DNA of 64,000 bases from Pyrenula massariospora (GCA_021030905.1 JAGFMI010000009.1:434001-498000), one strand, 5' to 3'. Counted from the first letter of the stretch, positions 25,281-38,200 are shown. The notes: generated by a model not told the origin, from the sequence alone. Numbers and translations are program-made.

Positions 25281-28200
25281 ATGGAACGGGGCCTCCAGAA
25301 ATGGATGCGCTCGCTTGTTGAAGATCGACTCAAGAAATGCATCGGAGTCACACGCAGCGACGGCGTTGCGGAAGAACGCGGGAACGAGCTTGGTATCAAA
25401 CAAGACTTGAGCAATCTCTACATCTCAGTACCCTCAGGGAGCCACGTGCAAGCCTTAAGAGTACGCAGATCCCACGTCAATGAAGAAACATACTAAAGCA
25501 ACATACTTCTAGTGGTCGTCCAATTCTTCAGGCTTGAGCGCCATCGCCTCAGACTCGGAGTCATTCATTACCATGGAGTTTGACCCGCCTGCCGAGATCG
25601 CTTTTCGCAAGTGCATTGATCAGGAATCAACAGATATTGAAGTAGCCGTCGTCTTGAAGCTAGAGGAGAGCCAGATCCGAGTGACCGACTGCTTCTCTCC
25701 TCCAAGGCTCTTCCTATGCGCCAAAAGAATCGATGTCCGGAAAGAAAATAGCAATCTCAGTTTCGGTGCATCTCGAAGGCTTGTTGAACAGGGCAACATA
25801 ATACAATTAATATCAGCATACAGTGTTTGGAAACAAGACGATGACAACTCGAGGACCAACGGTGGCATATCTGCAGAGCAGTGTGAATCTCAGAAAAATG
25901 ACCACGTAACGTTACGATCGAGCTCAGATGAAGGCTATAATTCGTCGGCTGAGTTAGCCACCCAAATTCGTCCTGCCAGAATAACGAGCACGTCACACGG
26001 ACCGAAGTCACACGCCGTTCAGCCCGACCGTGAAAAGCTAAGAGATATTTTACGCAGACAACGCCCAGCACCTCAGAAGAGTTCTACGCAAAAGGTTATG
26101 CCGTTAGTCAAGAGCCAGGATCCAGAAGCTGGAAAGGAAGCATGCTCGACTAGTAACGAACACCCGGATGTGGTCACGTTAGCCGACCGCCACGAGAAGG
26201 TCCCATCATCGCCTTCAAACCCGCTTTCTTCGAGTGCTGCCAAAATCGCTCCAAGTCCATCACCGAAACTCATTCAAAATGATCCTCATCCAAGCCCTAA
26301 GAGGGTCAACCCAGATATACAAGTCCCGGCTTCATCCAGTCCTCAGCTATCCAATCACCAGTCAAAAATTTCCTCGAGTAGAGCTACTAAAGTTTCTGAC
26401 TCTCAAGGACAAGAAAAAATTAATCAGCAATCTCCAGTTGACACTGGGCCCCAAGAAGAGAAGAAAGCAGTACATGAGCCTCAATCTACTTGGCAGAGAC
26501 CATCTCAGGAGATTTGGGAAGAGTACCGGGACTCGCTTGGAACAAATGGCTCCTTCCCACGTCACACAGTCCAGATACCAGGGACACAGGAAAACATGTT
26601 TGGCGATCACGCCTTCTATCCGCCTCTCCCGGGGAAAGGCAAGCCGAAGACCAACATACCTATCGCGCTATTATCCGCTATAACTGACTTTGTTGATTGT
26701 CTACACGAAGCTTCACCGGATCAGATGGAGATTGAAGAGCCGGAGCAGAAGCCTTCGGATGAAAAGGGGGACGAGGCTAATCGTAGTGAGAATGAAGACG
26801 AGGACGAGGAAGTTCCTCCTTCTCAATGGCCAAGCTCTCCCTTTCGACCTTCACGCAATACAAATGGAGCGGTAAATGAGCAACCTACATCCAGTCCACA
26901 CGATGTTGCGCAACCTCCGGTCTTCGAAATCGATAGTGACGAAGACGAAGGCGAAGTGTCAGTGTTCCAGTCGCCAAGCTCTCCTGCAGAAAGTCTACGT
27001 TTGCCACCAGACAGCAGTGCTATAGATGCAGAATCCATAGATTCTCCAGCAAGACCTCCAAACGAAGACCCATCTCGGTATGTTCAATCCACCGAAAATT
27101 ATACAACACCAAATGTCGATCTTGACCCCGAATACCAGTCCGAAGACAAAGTCTCTAATTCCGTCCAAAACAAAGACAATGTCCCAGTCTCACTGGCTGG
27201 AAGCCCAACAGACCGTTCTACAGAGGCATTTTCGCGACAAGAAGACGTAATAAGAACCACCCCTGACCCAATACCCAGAGAGCTCCCCAGAAGTCTTCTC
27301 AGCTCCCCTGAAATCCCATCTTCAAGATCCATTCTTGTACATCGCACGCCACCTCCTAGAGACAAGAGTCGTTCCACATCTGTTACTCCTGCACGAGGCC
27401 TCCTAACGCAGATCGCATCCTCACAACCCAATATCTCTCCGTCTTTGTCCGCCCACCGGAAGAGACCGCTAGTCATCTCCCCAGCCAAAATACCCGATTC
27501 CGTTAAGCATCCTAGACTTTCGTCCCCAGACCTATCTATTCCCATCAATTCGCAACACCCAACTGTAAAGTCGCGGAGAATAAAGGAGCAATTTCTGGCC
27601 TCGCTTGAGAAGCATGAAGATTCAATTAGTGCGATTGTAAAACCACCAAGGGTTCTTGATGAAGACTCAGACAATCCCACCGCCAAATCTCTCAAAGCCA
27701 AAGCTAAATTTCTAGCCGAGCTCCAAAAACCTGAGTTTGAAGCGCAGCGACCGGCTTCGCCTCCTTCCCCAAAACCGAACTCCATACCACTGTCGACGCC
27801 TGGTCATCCGCTTGCTCCAGGATCCAAAGAAAACTCCCCCGATCCTCTCGCATCGCCCTCACTTTCCACGCCATTCCTCGCTGACAGTTGCCATCCGCCT
27901 TCACCGGCCCAAAATCGAAAAGACTCATCATCGCCCTCGCAGCAGTCTCCACCTCCACCCACCTCGCCTCATAACCCTCCCACCCCTTCACAACCCCAGC
28001 CTGACCCCGCACCAGCCCCAAGACTCAAACTCTTCGACATCCTAGCCAAGCTGGGCAAATACCCCCCTCCGAAACCGGATCCGGACGTGCCCATGAAGGA
28101 AGCGCCGAGTCCCACCCCAAAAGCTGAGAGCGAGAATGAGGATGAAGATGAAGCGAAGACGTGGTACCACGCGCCGAACACGCCGTTCAAGATCTGGGCC

Positions 28201-28317
28201 GCGCAGTACAATGCGTTGCCGGGGGTGAGGAGGGAGAATGAGAGGGCGAGGGAGGAGTGGGGAGCGGTGGAGCTTGGGGCTTGGGGGGCTGCGTGGGAGG
28301 ATAGGGGGAGGCGGTGA
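25281..28317 (+). CDS. probable TPP1/Tpz1-like shelterin subunit (telomere protein)
   Basis: Exons 25281-25460 and 25513-28317 (994 aa). The 52-bp intron has an ACTAA branch site and a CTTCTAG acceptor. It joins GSHVQALR to WSSNSSGLSAIASDSESFI in frame. The N-terminal 170 residues follow the TPP1/ACD OB-fold pattern: W-x(4)-LVE near the start, VQALRW, SAIASDSESFI, then GNIIQLISAYSV. Such proteins bind Pot1 and recruit telomerase. The rest is long, disordered and rich in Ser, Pro, Asp and Glu, with many SP/TP sites that suit phosphorylation. The end (TPFKIWAAQYNALPGVRREN) is predicted to be folded and could be a partner-binding motif. The family call rests on pattern memory of weakly conserved proteins and could be wrong; the gene itself is certain. 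Confidence 0.6.
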
Positions 28318-28408
28318 GGAGGAGGTGATTGGTGGATGAGGAGAGAAAAGGTGGGGGATGGAATGAGCGGATGGATGCTTTGGTGCTGTGTGTGTGATTT
28401 GGGGGAAT

Positions 28409-28433
28409 GGGTTGGGTTGGGTTGGGTTGGGGG
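28409..28433 (+). repeat. (TTGGG)n short tandem repeat
   Basis: Four to five TTGGG units followed by a G-run. It resembles, but is not, the ascomycete telomere unit TTAGGG. Likely a simple repeat in the 3' flank. Confidence 0.8.
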
Positions 28434-28488
28434 TTTTGGGAGGAGAGACGAACCGAGGCGGTGAGGGGATGAAATGAACAGAATAGAA

Positions 28489-28514
28489 TGATACGATATG
28501 ATACGATACGATAC
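28489..28514 (+). repeat. (GATAC)n microsatellite
   Basis: Five imperfect GATAC/GATAT units in tandem. Confidence 0.8.
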
Positions 28515-30162
28515 CCCTTTAGCATGGCATGGCAGATTGTGAAAAGTCGGAATTTCGGTACTATTGGTCGGCGTTGAGATAGAATAGAAAAATAACCATC
28601 AGATAATGAACTGAAACGTGGGATCACAAGTGCATGTCGATAGACTTTTTTGTCTTACTCCACCTACACTGTATACGATGAGATTTAGAATATCGATCCC
28701 ATGAAGCCACGAGACAATACCGTACGTTCTTGACCCTCGAACTCGAACTAGTGCAGATCGCAGGGAAGTACGTGAGTGAGGGTTTAGGTGCTTCTTAGAT
28801 AGCTGGGTTCGGGTTGTGCTGGCCGGGGCTGGCCGAGTCATGGTTGAGGTTAGATTTCGCAGGGGGGGACGGGTTAGTAGCTGGCTAGCTGGCTGGCTTG
28901 CGGATCACAACACAACATGGAGTGGTTTGAGTGTATTGCATTAAATTTACGCTGTATCGGTCGGTCGGTCGTCTTCGGGGCTTGGTTTAGGGACATGGTC
29001 GGGGTACGTGGGTTTGCTTGAAGCGGATGGATTTTGGATGGTAGAGAGTGTAGATAGGTACGGGTTGATAGGTGGGTTTCATGGAACGTAGCGTAGCGAG
29101 CTGTGGGGATAGAAGAGAATTCTCGTCGAGTGTTCGCAAATGCTTCCAGTAGTCATAGATTGTGTAATAGCATCGTATTGTAGATATCAACAGCAGGATT
29201 CTGGTTGTTCCAGGCTTCGGGGACTGACGTTGAAAGTGTTTCAGCGTACGGTTCGTACTGTAGAGAAGTGCGTCCAGTAGATGCATCAAAAGCCCTGGAA
29301 AAAGGAAAAGGTTAAATGCGTAGAGGGTCATCTAAATGGTCGTAGATGACGGGCGTTAATAGACCCAAGGGTATGATTGCGATGGTAAAAGAGACAATTA
29401 GACGGAACTGAGTACGAGAAGATCTTCTGAGTTCCAGAATATATCGGCATCCGTCAGACGAGCTTTCGTCAAGTCGGCGTCAAAATGAGGATTCCTAGCT
29501 TAGGTTTTGGCGTTTGGCATGAACGTGCTAGAGGACAAGTTGCGGTTCGGATTTAGATAACAACGTGGAAAGTACCTGGAGTCATACAGTGGCCTCATTA
29601 TCAAGACGTCAGATTTGAAATTTCATTTTCACGCTTCGGGAACAAACATTTGGAAGGGAAACGAAGTCTTTGCCGATGATAGTTGCCAGTTATGCCAAGC
29701 CATGCCAAGATTGCCCCTGATTGGTTGAAGTTCAAGGCGTCGTTGAAAAGAGTGAAAACCTTTTTCACGATACCCACGGCAACTACCTCTTAACACAGTT
29801 CAAAGATGGTCCGGCCGCAATTGAATTATATTATCGCAGACTAACCATTGACTTTATACACAGAACTTTCATCTCCGTTGACAGAGAGGGATAGGAGTCT
29901 CCGCAAGTGGTGAGGTTTCCGGGTGCCTGCAAAGGTGATTTTCATTGGTCAAAAGTCGAGCTTCAAGTTCTGCGACGCTGGCACACTGCTGCCTATCAAG
30001 AATGAGCATTTGTAATAGGGTCTAAGAAAAGAGAAGAAGCATACTACTGGCGCGTCTAGACAAGCGAACAAAGAACGAGGTGACGTCTTGATTCAATTAA
30101 GAAGATATGCTCCGAATCTGCCCATTTCTAAGCACACGTTTTTCCAAGTTCTGCTCTTTTCT

Positions 30163-30597
30163 TCACTGACCTCTCACAAATTTGCCTCGTGCCCCTCTCC
30201 ATCTGCCCCTCTCGTCTCTGTATCTATAACCGCCTTTCTGCAAGCATTCGGGGCAGATCGCCTGGTCCCCGCCCGAAACCTGCCTCCACTCTTCTTCATA
30301 GTAGGCGCGGACATTCGTCTCGTCGGTCAAGTTTGTCCAACTTCCCTGCCTAGGTTTGAATCTGGCGCAAGCGACGCAATAGATCCATCCTGGCGGTGCC
30401 GAGTGGGGCACCAGGCGGGTCAGCTTGTGCCAAGATGGGCTGTTAAAGCAGGGATTCGTGATGTCTACAAGAGTACTGGCTACTGTGGCCATATTCTTGT
30501 TGGTCAAGCCCAGACATATTTGGTAAGCAGGATCACCGAGCTGGCTCAGAATCATCACAATGATTTCTTTCGGAAGCCTGTCCAGACCACAAGCCAC
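30163..30597 (-). CDS. small F-box protein with a four-cysteine tail (5' end unresolved)
   Basis: An open frame of about 144 codons. Residues 6-35 (LDRLPKEIIVMILSQLGDP) form an F-box, which would bind Skp1 in an SCF ubiquitin ligase. Two CxxC pairs follow (YCVAC and ICPEC), about 50 residues apart, as in many small fungal F-box proteins. The exon has no ATG before the F-box: it opens after a possible acceptor TTTCAAG, so at least one upstream exon is missing from this model. The target is unknown. Confidence 0.7.
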   Translation of the reverse strand: MACGLDRLPKEIIVMILSQLGDPAYQICLGLTNKNMATVASTLVDITNPCFNSPSWHKLTRLVPHSAPPGWIYCVACARFKPRQGSWTNLTDETNVRAYYEEEWRQVSGGDQAICPECLQKGGYRYRDERGRWRGARGKFVRGQ

Positions 30598-31181
30598 GCT
30601 TGAAACGTGCGAGTGACGGGTGTTGAGTATCTCCCAAGTTTAGTGTTCCATAACAAATCAGGGCAAAACTGACGAGAAGAACTCACTGCTGATGGAACTG
30701 AAAAGCAATTTTCTTCGCTCCTAATTTCGCTATTGGATCTGGAATGGCTCTTTGAACTTAGTGGCGAATAGGGAGGACGGATCCGTCCAAAACTGGGATG
30801 AGGGCTGGTTGAGTTTCCAGACACTGTCAAAAGATGAGACTACAACTTGTTTAGCATCATCGCTATATAGATTTTGCTGACTCACTCGTGCCATCTTTGA
30901 GTCTGAGATAATCATCTATGTGGTGGGCTTGTTCGAAATCGTCTCTCCCCAGAATGTCGTAGACCAAACAGTCTGCGAGATAATCAGGTGGGAAAGGAGA
31001 AGTCCAAGAAGCCGAATAACGACTCGAACGTCCCAAGGCTGACGCGGCTAAGCGAGATGATAACAAGGCATTGTGCAGCTGATATAGATGTTGTTCACTT
31101 CGCACCTTCCATAATAAACGTCCTTTGAGTGATTCACCGCAGATGGCTTGAAAATTTTTCACCGCCAACACAGGGAGAGAC
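30598..31181 (-). other. possible exons of an unresolved gene
   Basis: On the minus strand a frame from 31171 to 30893 (ending ...DDYLRLKDGT) meets a good GTGAGT donor, a GCTAAAC branch and a TTTTGACAG acceptor, and reopens in frame at about 30830. A second GTGAGT donor at about 30684 follows. I could not join these to the F-box exon without breaking frame, nor find an ATG, so I leave them as unassigned coding-like sequence. Confidence 0.3.
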
Positions 31182-34100
31182 CTATATCCCTAAATTTCTC
31201 AACTCCAGGCCCACTCCAGCGACCATGACTCTTGCTTCAGCACTTGGTCCGTTTAGTAAGGCAATTGTCATTGCTGCTGCATCTGCAACCGTAGTATGTT
31301 CATCTACTTCCTTAATCACTGTCATGCTGCTTAGTGTGTCTTTCACTTCTGACGCCTCCAGTGCAGAAAGGTCAATACTCAGTCGCCAAATCTTGAAGCG
31401 TTGGTCGCATCCTACGGAATAGATGAACAAGTTTCTTTGGTCGCCTCTCGTTTTTTGAGCTTGATGGTGATTATTGGTGGTCACGTAATTTGAGGCGGTA
31501 AGGATTGAGAGACCAGTGATTGCCGCGGTATGCGCGTTGGGAATGAGAAGAGTAGCAAATTGTTGCTCTTCGGTGAAGGGAGCGGACCTTTGAGAAGGTA
31601 GGCCATAACGAGAGAATGTAAGACCTATTGCGTTATCGTCTCCTCCAGTTGCTATCAATCGGCAATTCTGATCAAAGTAATGGAGATCAATGCATTTGAT
31701 GGAGGACTGGTGAATTTGGTGGGTTCTAGAAGGGTGCAGGATGTCCTGATTTAGAAATTGAGACGACGTCGTTGCTTTCCACACCGCAATGCGGCCATCT
31801 GTGCCAGCCGTCAGCAGATCCACCCATGTGCTGGTCGGCGGCCGAAAGATTTTTGCCTGTGTTAGACAATTGCTCCCATATAGACCCTGCTGGAGCAATG
31901 TGAACAAAGCTTCCTGCGAATTATATTGAAACACTTTGAGTACAGAGTTCGAGTATACTACATTAAGCAGAAAGCAAGGGCCGGTATCAATGTTGTTGTG
32001 GGCAGGGATAGCGACAATGTCAAAGCCGGTGATCCGCAAGTCGGACACTGCTGTCTCCTTTGATAACTCTGCTTCCAACACAGCTCCGATTCCAAAGCTG
32101 GGAATATTAGTCGTTACATGCCAGACGAAGAGCTCTTCACAGCCGGCACTGCTTAAGAGATATTTACCACAGGGCGACCAAGCCAAATGTTGTATACCTG
32201 TAGTGTGTTTATCCAATGTTCGGACTGAACAGACCCTATCCTTTTTGCCACCGATCGTGCAGATTGTCAGTCGGATCGTAGTATCTTCAGCACCAGTAGC
32301 TACTAAAATTTCCTTCTCTGAGAGTTGTTCACAGGCAATGGCTTTAATTTCTCGGCCATGACCACCAGCATGCAAGACTTGGTGAGAAGATGAAGTGAAT
32401 TGAGCAAAATTAAAAGAAGATGCCTGATTCCAGACAAAACGTCCGGTAGTCTCTGAGTCAGCATCTACATGAAACGCCCAACTGCGGTGAGCGCCACCAC
32501 ATTCCACGGAAAAGGTTTCGGTCTGAAGTGATTCGTTGAAGACGACAAAATCTTTGCTCCGAAAGCCATAAAGGTACAGACAATGAGAAGTTGAGAAATA
32601 CGCCCCTTCTATGTGAGGACCGAAGGGTAGGTTGGTTCGATGGATAGTTTGCAATTCCTTGCTCTTGAGACAAAACGTATGTAAGGCATAGTAGCCATCG
32701 CGGCCGCATGTGAGGAATGGGGCATCTGAGTTGCCACGAGCAGGTAACGCCACCACGCAAGTGATAGCATTCTGTCCATGGATGTGACGCTTACAGAGAG
32801 TAGCAGAGGTAGGAGTCGAAAAATGGCCTTCAGAGTTCGTACATTGGTATACAGCCATAGCACCGGCCCGGCTTCCAAGCAAGAGCAATGCGAGCTCTTC
32901 CATGATGAGAGCACTCGTCACAAGAAACGTGTCCGGAAGCTCGAAAGTAGAATGTCGATGAAAAGCCACTCTATCCGGTCCTGGTCTAGGAGGCATTTCA
33001 ATCAAATGGGCCGTGTTAGAACCCATGCAGGTAGCCACCGCGTACAACAGCTCGCGGTGTCCGTTGGTGCTGTAACCCTTCGAAGTGTTGGGAAAAGGCG
33101 AAAGATATATCGCACTAATCTTGCGATCTAAACATCGAAGGAGGCTCAAAGAATTATCGTGGTCAAAAAAAGCCCAGACGTCTCCGGTATGCGTCCCAAT
33201 CAACGCCATATTGTACAAGTCTGACGCGGCAAGCACCGAATAGGAGCCAAATATTCGCGGCACCGCTACGTGTTTCCAGGATAATTGGTTGTATTTCTTG
33301 CCTAAACCTGTGAATTTCACCATTGACCCGCCCTTTGTTGTTGCAATCAGAGACTGCTCTGATATCCAGCCGTAATGGACCAGCATGTCATTTCCGCCAT
33401 TTTGAACCAGAGATTCATCATCCGGGGGTCTTGGCATCAAAACATTGTAGAAGGGGACTCTGTAGGGAGCGCTTTGATTGCTAAACAATGAGCTAGTCGA
33501 ATAAGACGGCCTTGATATCACCGACCCATCGGCGCCGCCAGTCAAGATCAAGTGCTTCTTATCCTGCAAAGGTAAAACCGCGGAGGACCATATGTTCTTC
33601 CCATAGTGAAATTGATCTTTAGAGAGCAAATAGAAATCTACGGCCTTTGCGGACGAACTTTGAGGAATTAAGATTCGCCACTGCCGAAAAGTAGCGTCTT
33701 CACCTTGAGACACTAAATATAACAGAGAAGGGGAAGCATCAGAAGGTAAAAACTTAACGCTCCAAATTCGTGAGGCATGTGCGTAAGCATGTGCCACCCG
33801 CATACTTCCATTAGAATTCTCTAAATGTTCAGCGATCGCGAATCCAGTCCTATGATTCTCTGGAGACAGGTTCTGAGAATGACTAGATTCTGTTTCATGA
33901 TCATATGCTGGACAAGTTCCGATGTTCCAAATTTGGATAGTCCGATCATCACTGCAACTTGCAAGAAATCTTGTTGGAACGCCTTCGGGCCCTAAAATCT
34001 GCGGTGATATGGCAACCCCAAAGACAGAGCCTTTGTGTCCACGAAAGATATGATGAGTCCTTGGCGTCCATTCTAATACTCCATTATCTGATTCTTCATC

Positions 34101-34694
34101 TTCTCGGACGCATGACCATACCAGTATTTCTCCAAAGACAGTGCCAGAAGCGACCAGAAATGACCCAGGAGATTGGACAACGATGGAGGAACTATAGAGG
34201 ATTGACTTTAGCCCGCATGCGATCTCCTCAACGCGGTATTGCATCTTCTGATCTGCTGCAGCAGCTTCTTGACTCAGGAGATGGACAGCATTGTGAGCAG
34301 TGATTAATCCGGCGCTGATTTGATGGTTTAATTCCAAGGGGCTGGTGAAAGCGGCCTGTAGAGTCCAGTCCGGGGTTTGGATTTCATACCCAATTTCTAG
34401 ATCGTTGATACTATGTATTTGGGATGTTCTCAGTCTGCATATACTAACCGAGCGACCGCCCCATACCAGGATGGCAGTTTCGGCCTCCTGGGAGGAACAT
34501 TGATTATGGGCGATTCCATGAATTGTTTGCGTGGCAAAAATTCGTGCCTCAAATAGACAGCAATTTGTCTTCAAAGCGATAATCTTTAATGAAGAGCCCT
34601 GGCCTGCGAGAACAAATTTCTCACCATTTTCCCCAAAATCGATCACCGCAAGCGCTGTTACTGGAAGACATGTTGAAGTGATCTCCGAGAGCAT
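31182..34694 (-). CDS. WDR6/Rtt10-like WD40 protein (Trm7 partner for tRNA 2'-O-methylation)
   Basis: A single exon of 1170 aa. The N-terminus (LPVTALAVIDFGENGEKFVLAGQG) and WD blocks such as GHKGSVFGVAISP...LASCSDDRTIQIWN, AHASRIWSVKFLP and KHTTGIQHLAWSPCGKYLLSSAGCEELFVW match the WDR6 family, which has two to three beta propellers. In yeast Rtt10 works with Trm7 to methylate position 34 of certain tRNAs; the human homologue acts with FTSJ1. Expected role: cytosolic tRNA anticodon-loop modification and, through it, translation and recycling phenotypes. Length is normal. The start ATG lies directly before the conserved N-terminus. Confidence 0.88.
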   Translation of the reverse strand: MLSEITSTCLPVTALAVIDFGENGEKFVLAGQGSSLKIIALKTNCCLFEARIFATQTIHGIAHNQCSSQEAETAILVWGGRSVSICRLRTSQIHSINDLEIGYEIQTPDWTLQAAFTSPLELNHQISAGLITAHNAVHLLSQEAAAADQKMQYRVEEIACGLKSILYSSSIVVQSPGSFLVASGTVFGEILVWSCVREDEESDNGVLEWTPRTHHIFRGHKGSVFGVAISPQILGPEGVPTRFLASCSDDRTIQIWNIGTCPAYDHETESSHSQNLSPENHRTGFAIAEHLENSNGSMRVAHAYAHASRIWSVKFLPSDASPSLLYLVSQGEDATFRQWRILIPQSSSAKAVDFYLLSKDQFHYGKNIWSSAVLPLQDKKHLILTGGADGSVISRPSYSTSSLFSNQSAPYRVPFYNVLMPRPPDDESLVQNGGNDMLVHYGWISEQSLIATTKGGSMVKFTGLGKKYNQLSWKHVAVPRIFGSYSVLAASDLYNMALIGTHTGDVWAFFDHDNSLSLLRCLDRKISAIYLSPFPNTSKGYSTNGHRELLYAVATCMGSNTAHLIEMPPRPGPDRVAFHRHSTFELPDTFLVTSALIMEELALLLLGSRAGAMAVYQCTNSEGHFSTPTSATLCKRHIHGQNAITCVVALPARGNSDAPFLTCGRDGYYALHTFCLKSKELQTIHRTNLPFGPHIEGAYFSTSHCLYLYGFRSKDFVVFNESLQTETFSVECGGAHRSWAFHVDADSETTGRFVWNQASSFNFAQFTSSSHQVLHAGGHGREIKAIACEQLSEKEILVATGAEDTTIRLTICTIGGKKDRVCSVRTLDKHTTGIQHLAWSPCGKYLLSSAGCEELFVWHVTTNIPSFGIGAVLEAELSKETAVSDLRITGFDIVAIPAHNNIDTGPCFLLNVVYSNSVLKVFQYNSQEALFTLLQQGLYGSNCLTQAKIFRPPTSTWVDLLTAGTDGRIAVWKATTSSQFLNQDILHPSRTHQIHQSSIKCIDLHYFDQNCRLIATGGDDNAIGLTFSRYGLPSQRSAPFTEEQQFATLLIPNAHTAAITGLSILTASNYVTTNNHHQAQKTRGDQRNLFIYSVGCDQRFKIWRLSIDLSALEASEVKDTLSSMTVIKEVDEHTTVADAAAMTIALLNGPSAEARVMVAGVGLELRNLGI

Positions 34695-35214
34695 GAAATG
34701 GTATGTACAGACCGGAAATCTATGAGTCTAGAAGCGAGGCCATATATGTGGGCAAATTTTGTGTATCATCAGATTGCTGGCGACGATAGCGTGTACGAGC
34801 AGTGTTCAGTAGGGTTGATTGTCTAGTAGAAGACCGTCGCTTCCAATCGAAGTTTTGTGGCCGGCGCCAATTTCTTCCGAACCGACTTCGTCCGAGTGGT
34901 GCCGGATCTTTGTTGTTTCTTCAGTTTTTTAAGCCCTCGTCGTCAAAGCCTTCCAGCATGGCGCAATTTTCGTCCTTTTGCATACCTTTAGCTAGCTATG
35001 CCAATAGAAACTCGGAACTCTGTGGCTAATGATTACACCACGACACCGTTGCGGCCTTGCATGGGCCTGGACCGGAGGGGTGCAATTCGCAACTCCTTTA
35101 CCACCATCCTCATCGCGCAGGTGAAATGTGAATGGTCGACGCGTTTAACCATCTAGCTTACTTCATTATCATTGACTCGGCTCTATTCAAGGACCTTGCT
35201 TGACCATCAAAAGG
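34695..35214. other. divergent promoter region
   Basis: Separates the WDR6-like gene (leftward) from the histone methyltransferase (rightward). No coding signal or clear motif beyond what a shared promoter would hold. Confidence 0.5.
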
Positions 35215-38200
35215 ATGTCTCGAGAGTTCGTTGATCTTACGGGCGATGATGTCCGAGAGTTACCTTTGAGGCGCAACACTACGGAACGAGGTTCAGAAGT
35301 CATATCACTTGTTTCCGACGATGAGTCAGCCCAGGTTAGATCATCCTCTAGTAAAAGGAAAACCACCAATTCACGTTCGGGCAATCGTCTAAGCCATGAC
35401 AAGCGCTCAGCCCACTCCTCATCTCAAGGTACAACATCTGCTGCGCCAGTGAGACGTAATGGCCAGGCAGCTTCGAGGAGCAACGTCTCAAGCACAAGGG
35501 GTGCATCAAATTCAAATAGGACTCCAGCCAGTCGACGTGGTCATACAGCAAATGAAAACAATGATCAAAGTTCTAACGCGACTTCACCAAGCGTGATCAA
35601 TAATCCATTTTCACTGGCCAGATTTGCCACAAAGCCTGCAAATCGCGGCGCAGGTGGTTTTTCCACAATTGATCCTTTGCGACATCATTCTGGTCCCTAC
35701 CTTACAATCAACGGCGTTCAGACCAAGACACCTTTACATCAAGGCTTTTTGACTCGTCCATCACGCTATGAAGACGAGGACAGCCCCATCAGCAGCAGTA
35801 ATGATGCGTTATCGAATTTGAATGAAGCAATCAGGAGGGTGTCAAACACTAACGAGCAACAATCATCCACCGGACTCAGCCCGCAACATCCGCCAGTACC
35901 GAGTGCGGGTAACACTCAGGTCGGCGAAACCTTGAGTACAAACCTTAATCAACCCAATGTCGTCAGCCAAATGACCCAGCCATCGACAAATCAAGAAATT
36001 CAAGATGCTGTCTCAGCTCAAGTATTGCGAGAAGCATCCACATTTTCGTCCATGCCACGCTCTCCGCCAGCGCGGAACTGGTCTCGCGATGTATCACAAA
36101 GTATCACACATTCATCAGTCAAAAATCGAACACCGGCGAATGAAAATCAACCACACTCGGATAGCAATGATAGCAGTCAAGCAGCCGATGAAGACATCAA
36201 TGCTTCTGATGATGGTATTGTTGATATTGTTGACGCAACCATTCCGGAACCTACACAACCCGACCCTCCCTCCACGTCGGTAGTGAATGTCGAATCGCAT
36301 GAAGACGTACCAATGAACCCAGCCGCTTCACCGGAACTTCAAGCCTCTGTTGAGCCTGTTGCTCTTGAAATTGCACCAATCAAAGCAGTCTTAAAGAAAC
36401 AGATTGCTGCAGCTTTTGAGGATCAAACCCCTGTTACTAAAGCTAGCTTGCAACTAGCTAGGCTTCAGGCAAGTAAGCCATACCTAGCAACTAAGGCAAC
36501 TCAGGACCCATGGGCAAACGTGATTCCTGTTTCCCTTTCCAATCCTTCTCCGGCCGAGGGGCCTCCATCTCGCGATTTCACCACCAGTGTACTGACTACA
36601 AGCACTGGGTACACATCCCGCAACAAAGGGACGTTAAGGGTTCAACCTGTCCACTTCGAATCCACCATATCAGCTCTACCAAAATACAAAAGTATTGTAC
36701 GTCTCGGCCCCAATGTTCTAGCAGAAAATGATCGAACTTTGAAATACCTACCCTATTTTACCGAGGAAGAGCATGTAGATGGCGAGAAAAATGATCTCCG
36801 GCGAGAACTGCAAGACCGCTTTCACGATCGAGTCAAGGACCTTCCCATGGTACTACGTTGTTCCGAAAAAGCCGAATTCTACCGCGACACTGCATCAGGA
36901 TTTGTCGACGAGATAGGGACAAGCTATAATGCTATCATGTACTTCCTATATCATGAAGATGAGAACTGGAAACCTTCAATGGATGTCACGCCTGAGACTC
37001 ACGCGATATCGACTGCACCCCCTGATATCGACTGTCCTCGTTGTGGCCAAGTTTATGGTGGTCGAAAATGGAACGGATTTTTGCAAAAGCTTAGTGTTCC
37101 AAGCGATAGAGAACTTGTTCTTGCTGCCCTTGTGTACAAAGTTTTTCTCGAAACCACCTCCTTCAGCATTTGGCATGTCATTCTGAAAGACGAACATGTC
37201 CAGAGATTACTTCAAGGTGAAGAAGACAGCACAAAGGAGACTTTAGATACAGTCATGATGCGATGTCTCACTTGTGGTCTACATGACTGTCCGACTCATG
37301 GTGCCTATTTTGAGCATCCAATCTCCGATAGCTCCTCAGATGAAGGCGAAAGTACTGACACGGACAATGAACTCGGCCACAATTTCAGACAGAGGCTCAG
37401 CCATCAAATGTACACCCAGAAAGATTGTACCAGGGAGCATCTATGTGGTCCGTACTGTGTGAACCTGAGAACGGAAATTAGTGACTTGCTCGGAAGCCAC
37501 CCCAAGAAGGAAATTTCAGGCGTGTACAATCAAGCTCAGGAGGCACCTGGCCCACACGGCCTGGACGATGATGAAATCTGCGATGAAGAATGCTTCTGGC
37601 GAGCCGAGCTAAGGGAGAACGGTAGCGACGGCTCTTTGTCAATAGAAGAGAACAACATGGCGTTGACAGCTCAAGGTCGATTCAAGGATTGGGATCAGGC
37701 AGATATTGATCATTACAGAAAGCTCCTTCCGGTCTATGTTAAGCGTCGCCGTGGGCCTTGTCTAATGGCCATGACAGTACCACAGTCTTGCTTAAAGATT
37801 TTTTCGGAGATGCTCTGTGACATGCAGATACATCCACATACGGCGGCCGATGATCTGGCTATCATAGTCCAACCAAATGTGGAGCCACGAGATGCAAACT
37901 ATTGGATAGATCACTCCATTACACACCTCCACGATGAACGCATGCCCTGGAAGCCATGTTCGCATGCTGGAGTATGTGAGGGAAATCTTGAATGCACTTG
38001 CTGGCGCGAAAAGGTTACGTGTGAGCATTTCTGCCAATGTCCTAAGGACTGCGTGCGACGATTCAAAGGTTGCACCTGTGCTGCGAAAGGAAAGCCCTGC
38101 TTCGACAATTCAAACTGTGATTGCAATATACTCAATCGGGAGTGCGATCCTTGGTTGTGTGGCCCTTGTGGAGTCACGGAGGTGCTAGATCCCGTCAACC

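Larger units (their letters stand above)
28318..30162. other. gene-free stretch with simple repeats
   Basis: No coding signal. The first 150 bp are G-rich. It then holds short tandem repeats (see the two entries) and AT-moderate sequence with only antisense or short frames. It contains the 3' UTR of the shelterin-like gene and probably that of the F-box gene. Confidence 0.5.

Noticed and set aside
27099-27785. 228-codon antisense frame in the shelterin-like gene
   Set aside because: Low-complexity shadow of a Ser/Pro-rich coding region.
28409-28433. TTGGG repeats as an interstitial telomere
   Set aside because: The unit is not TTAGGG, the run is short, and it lies in ordinary intergenic DNA.
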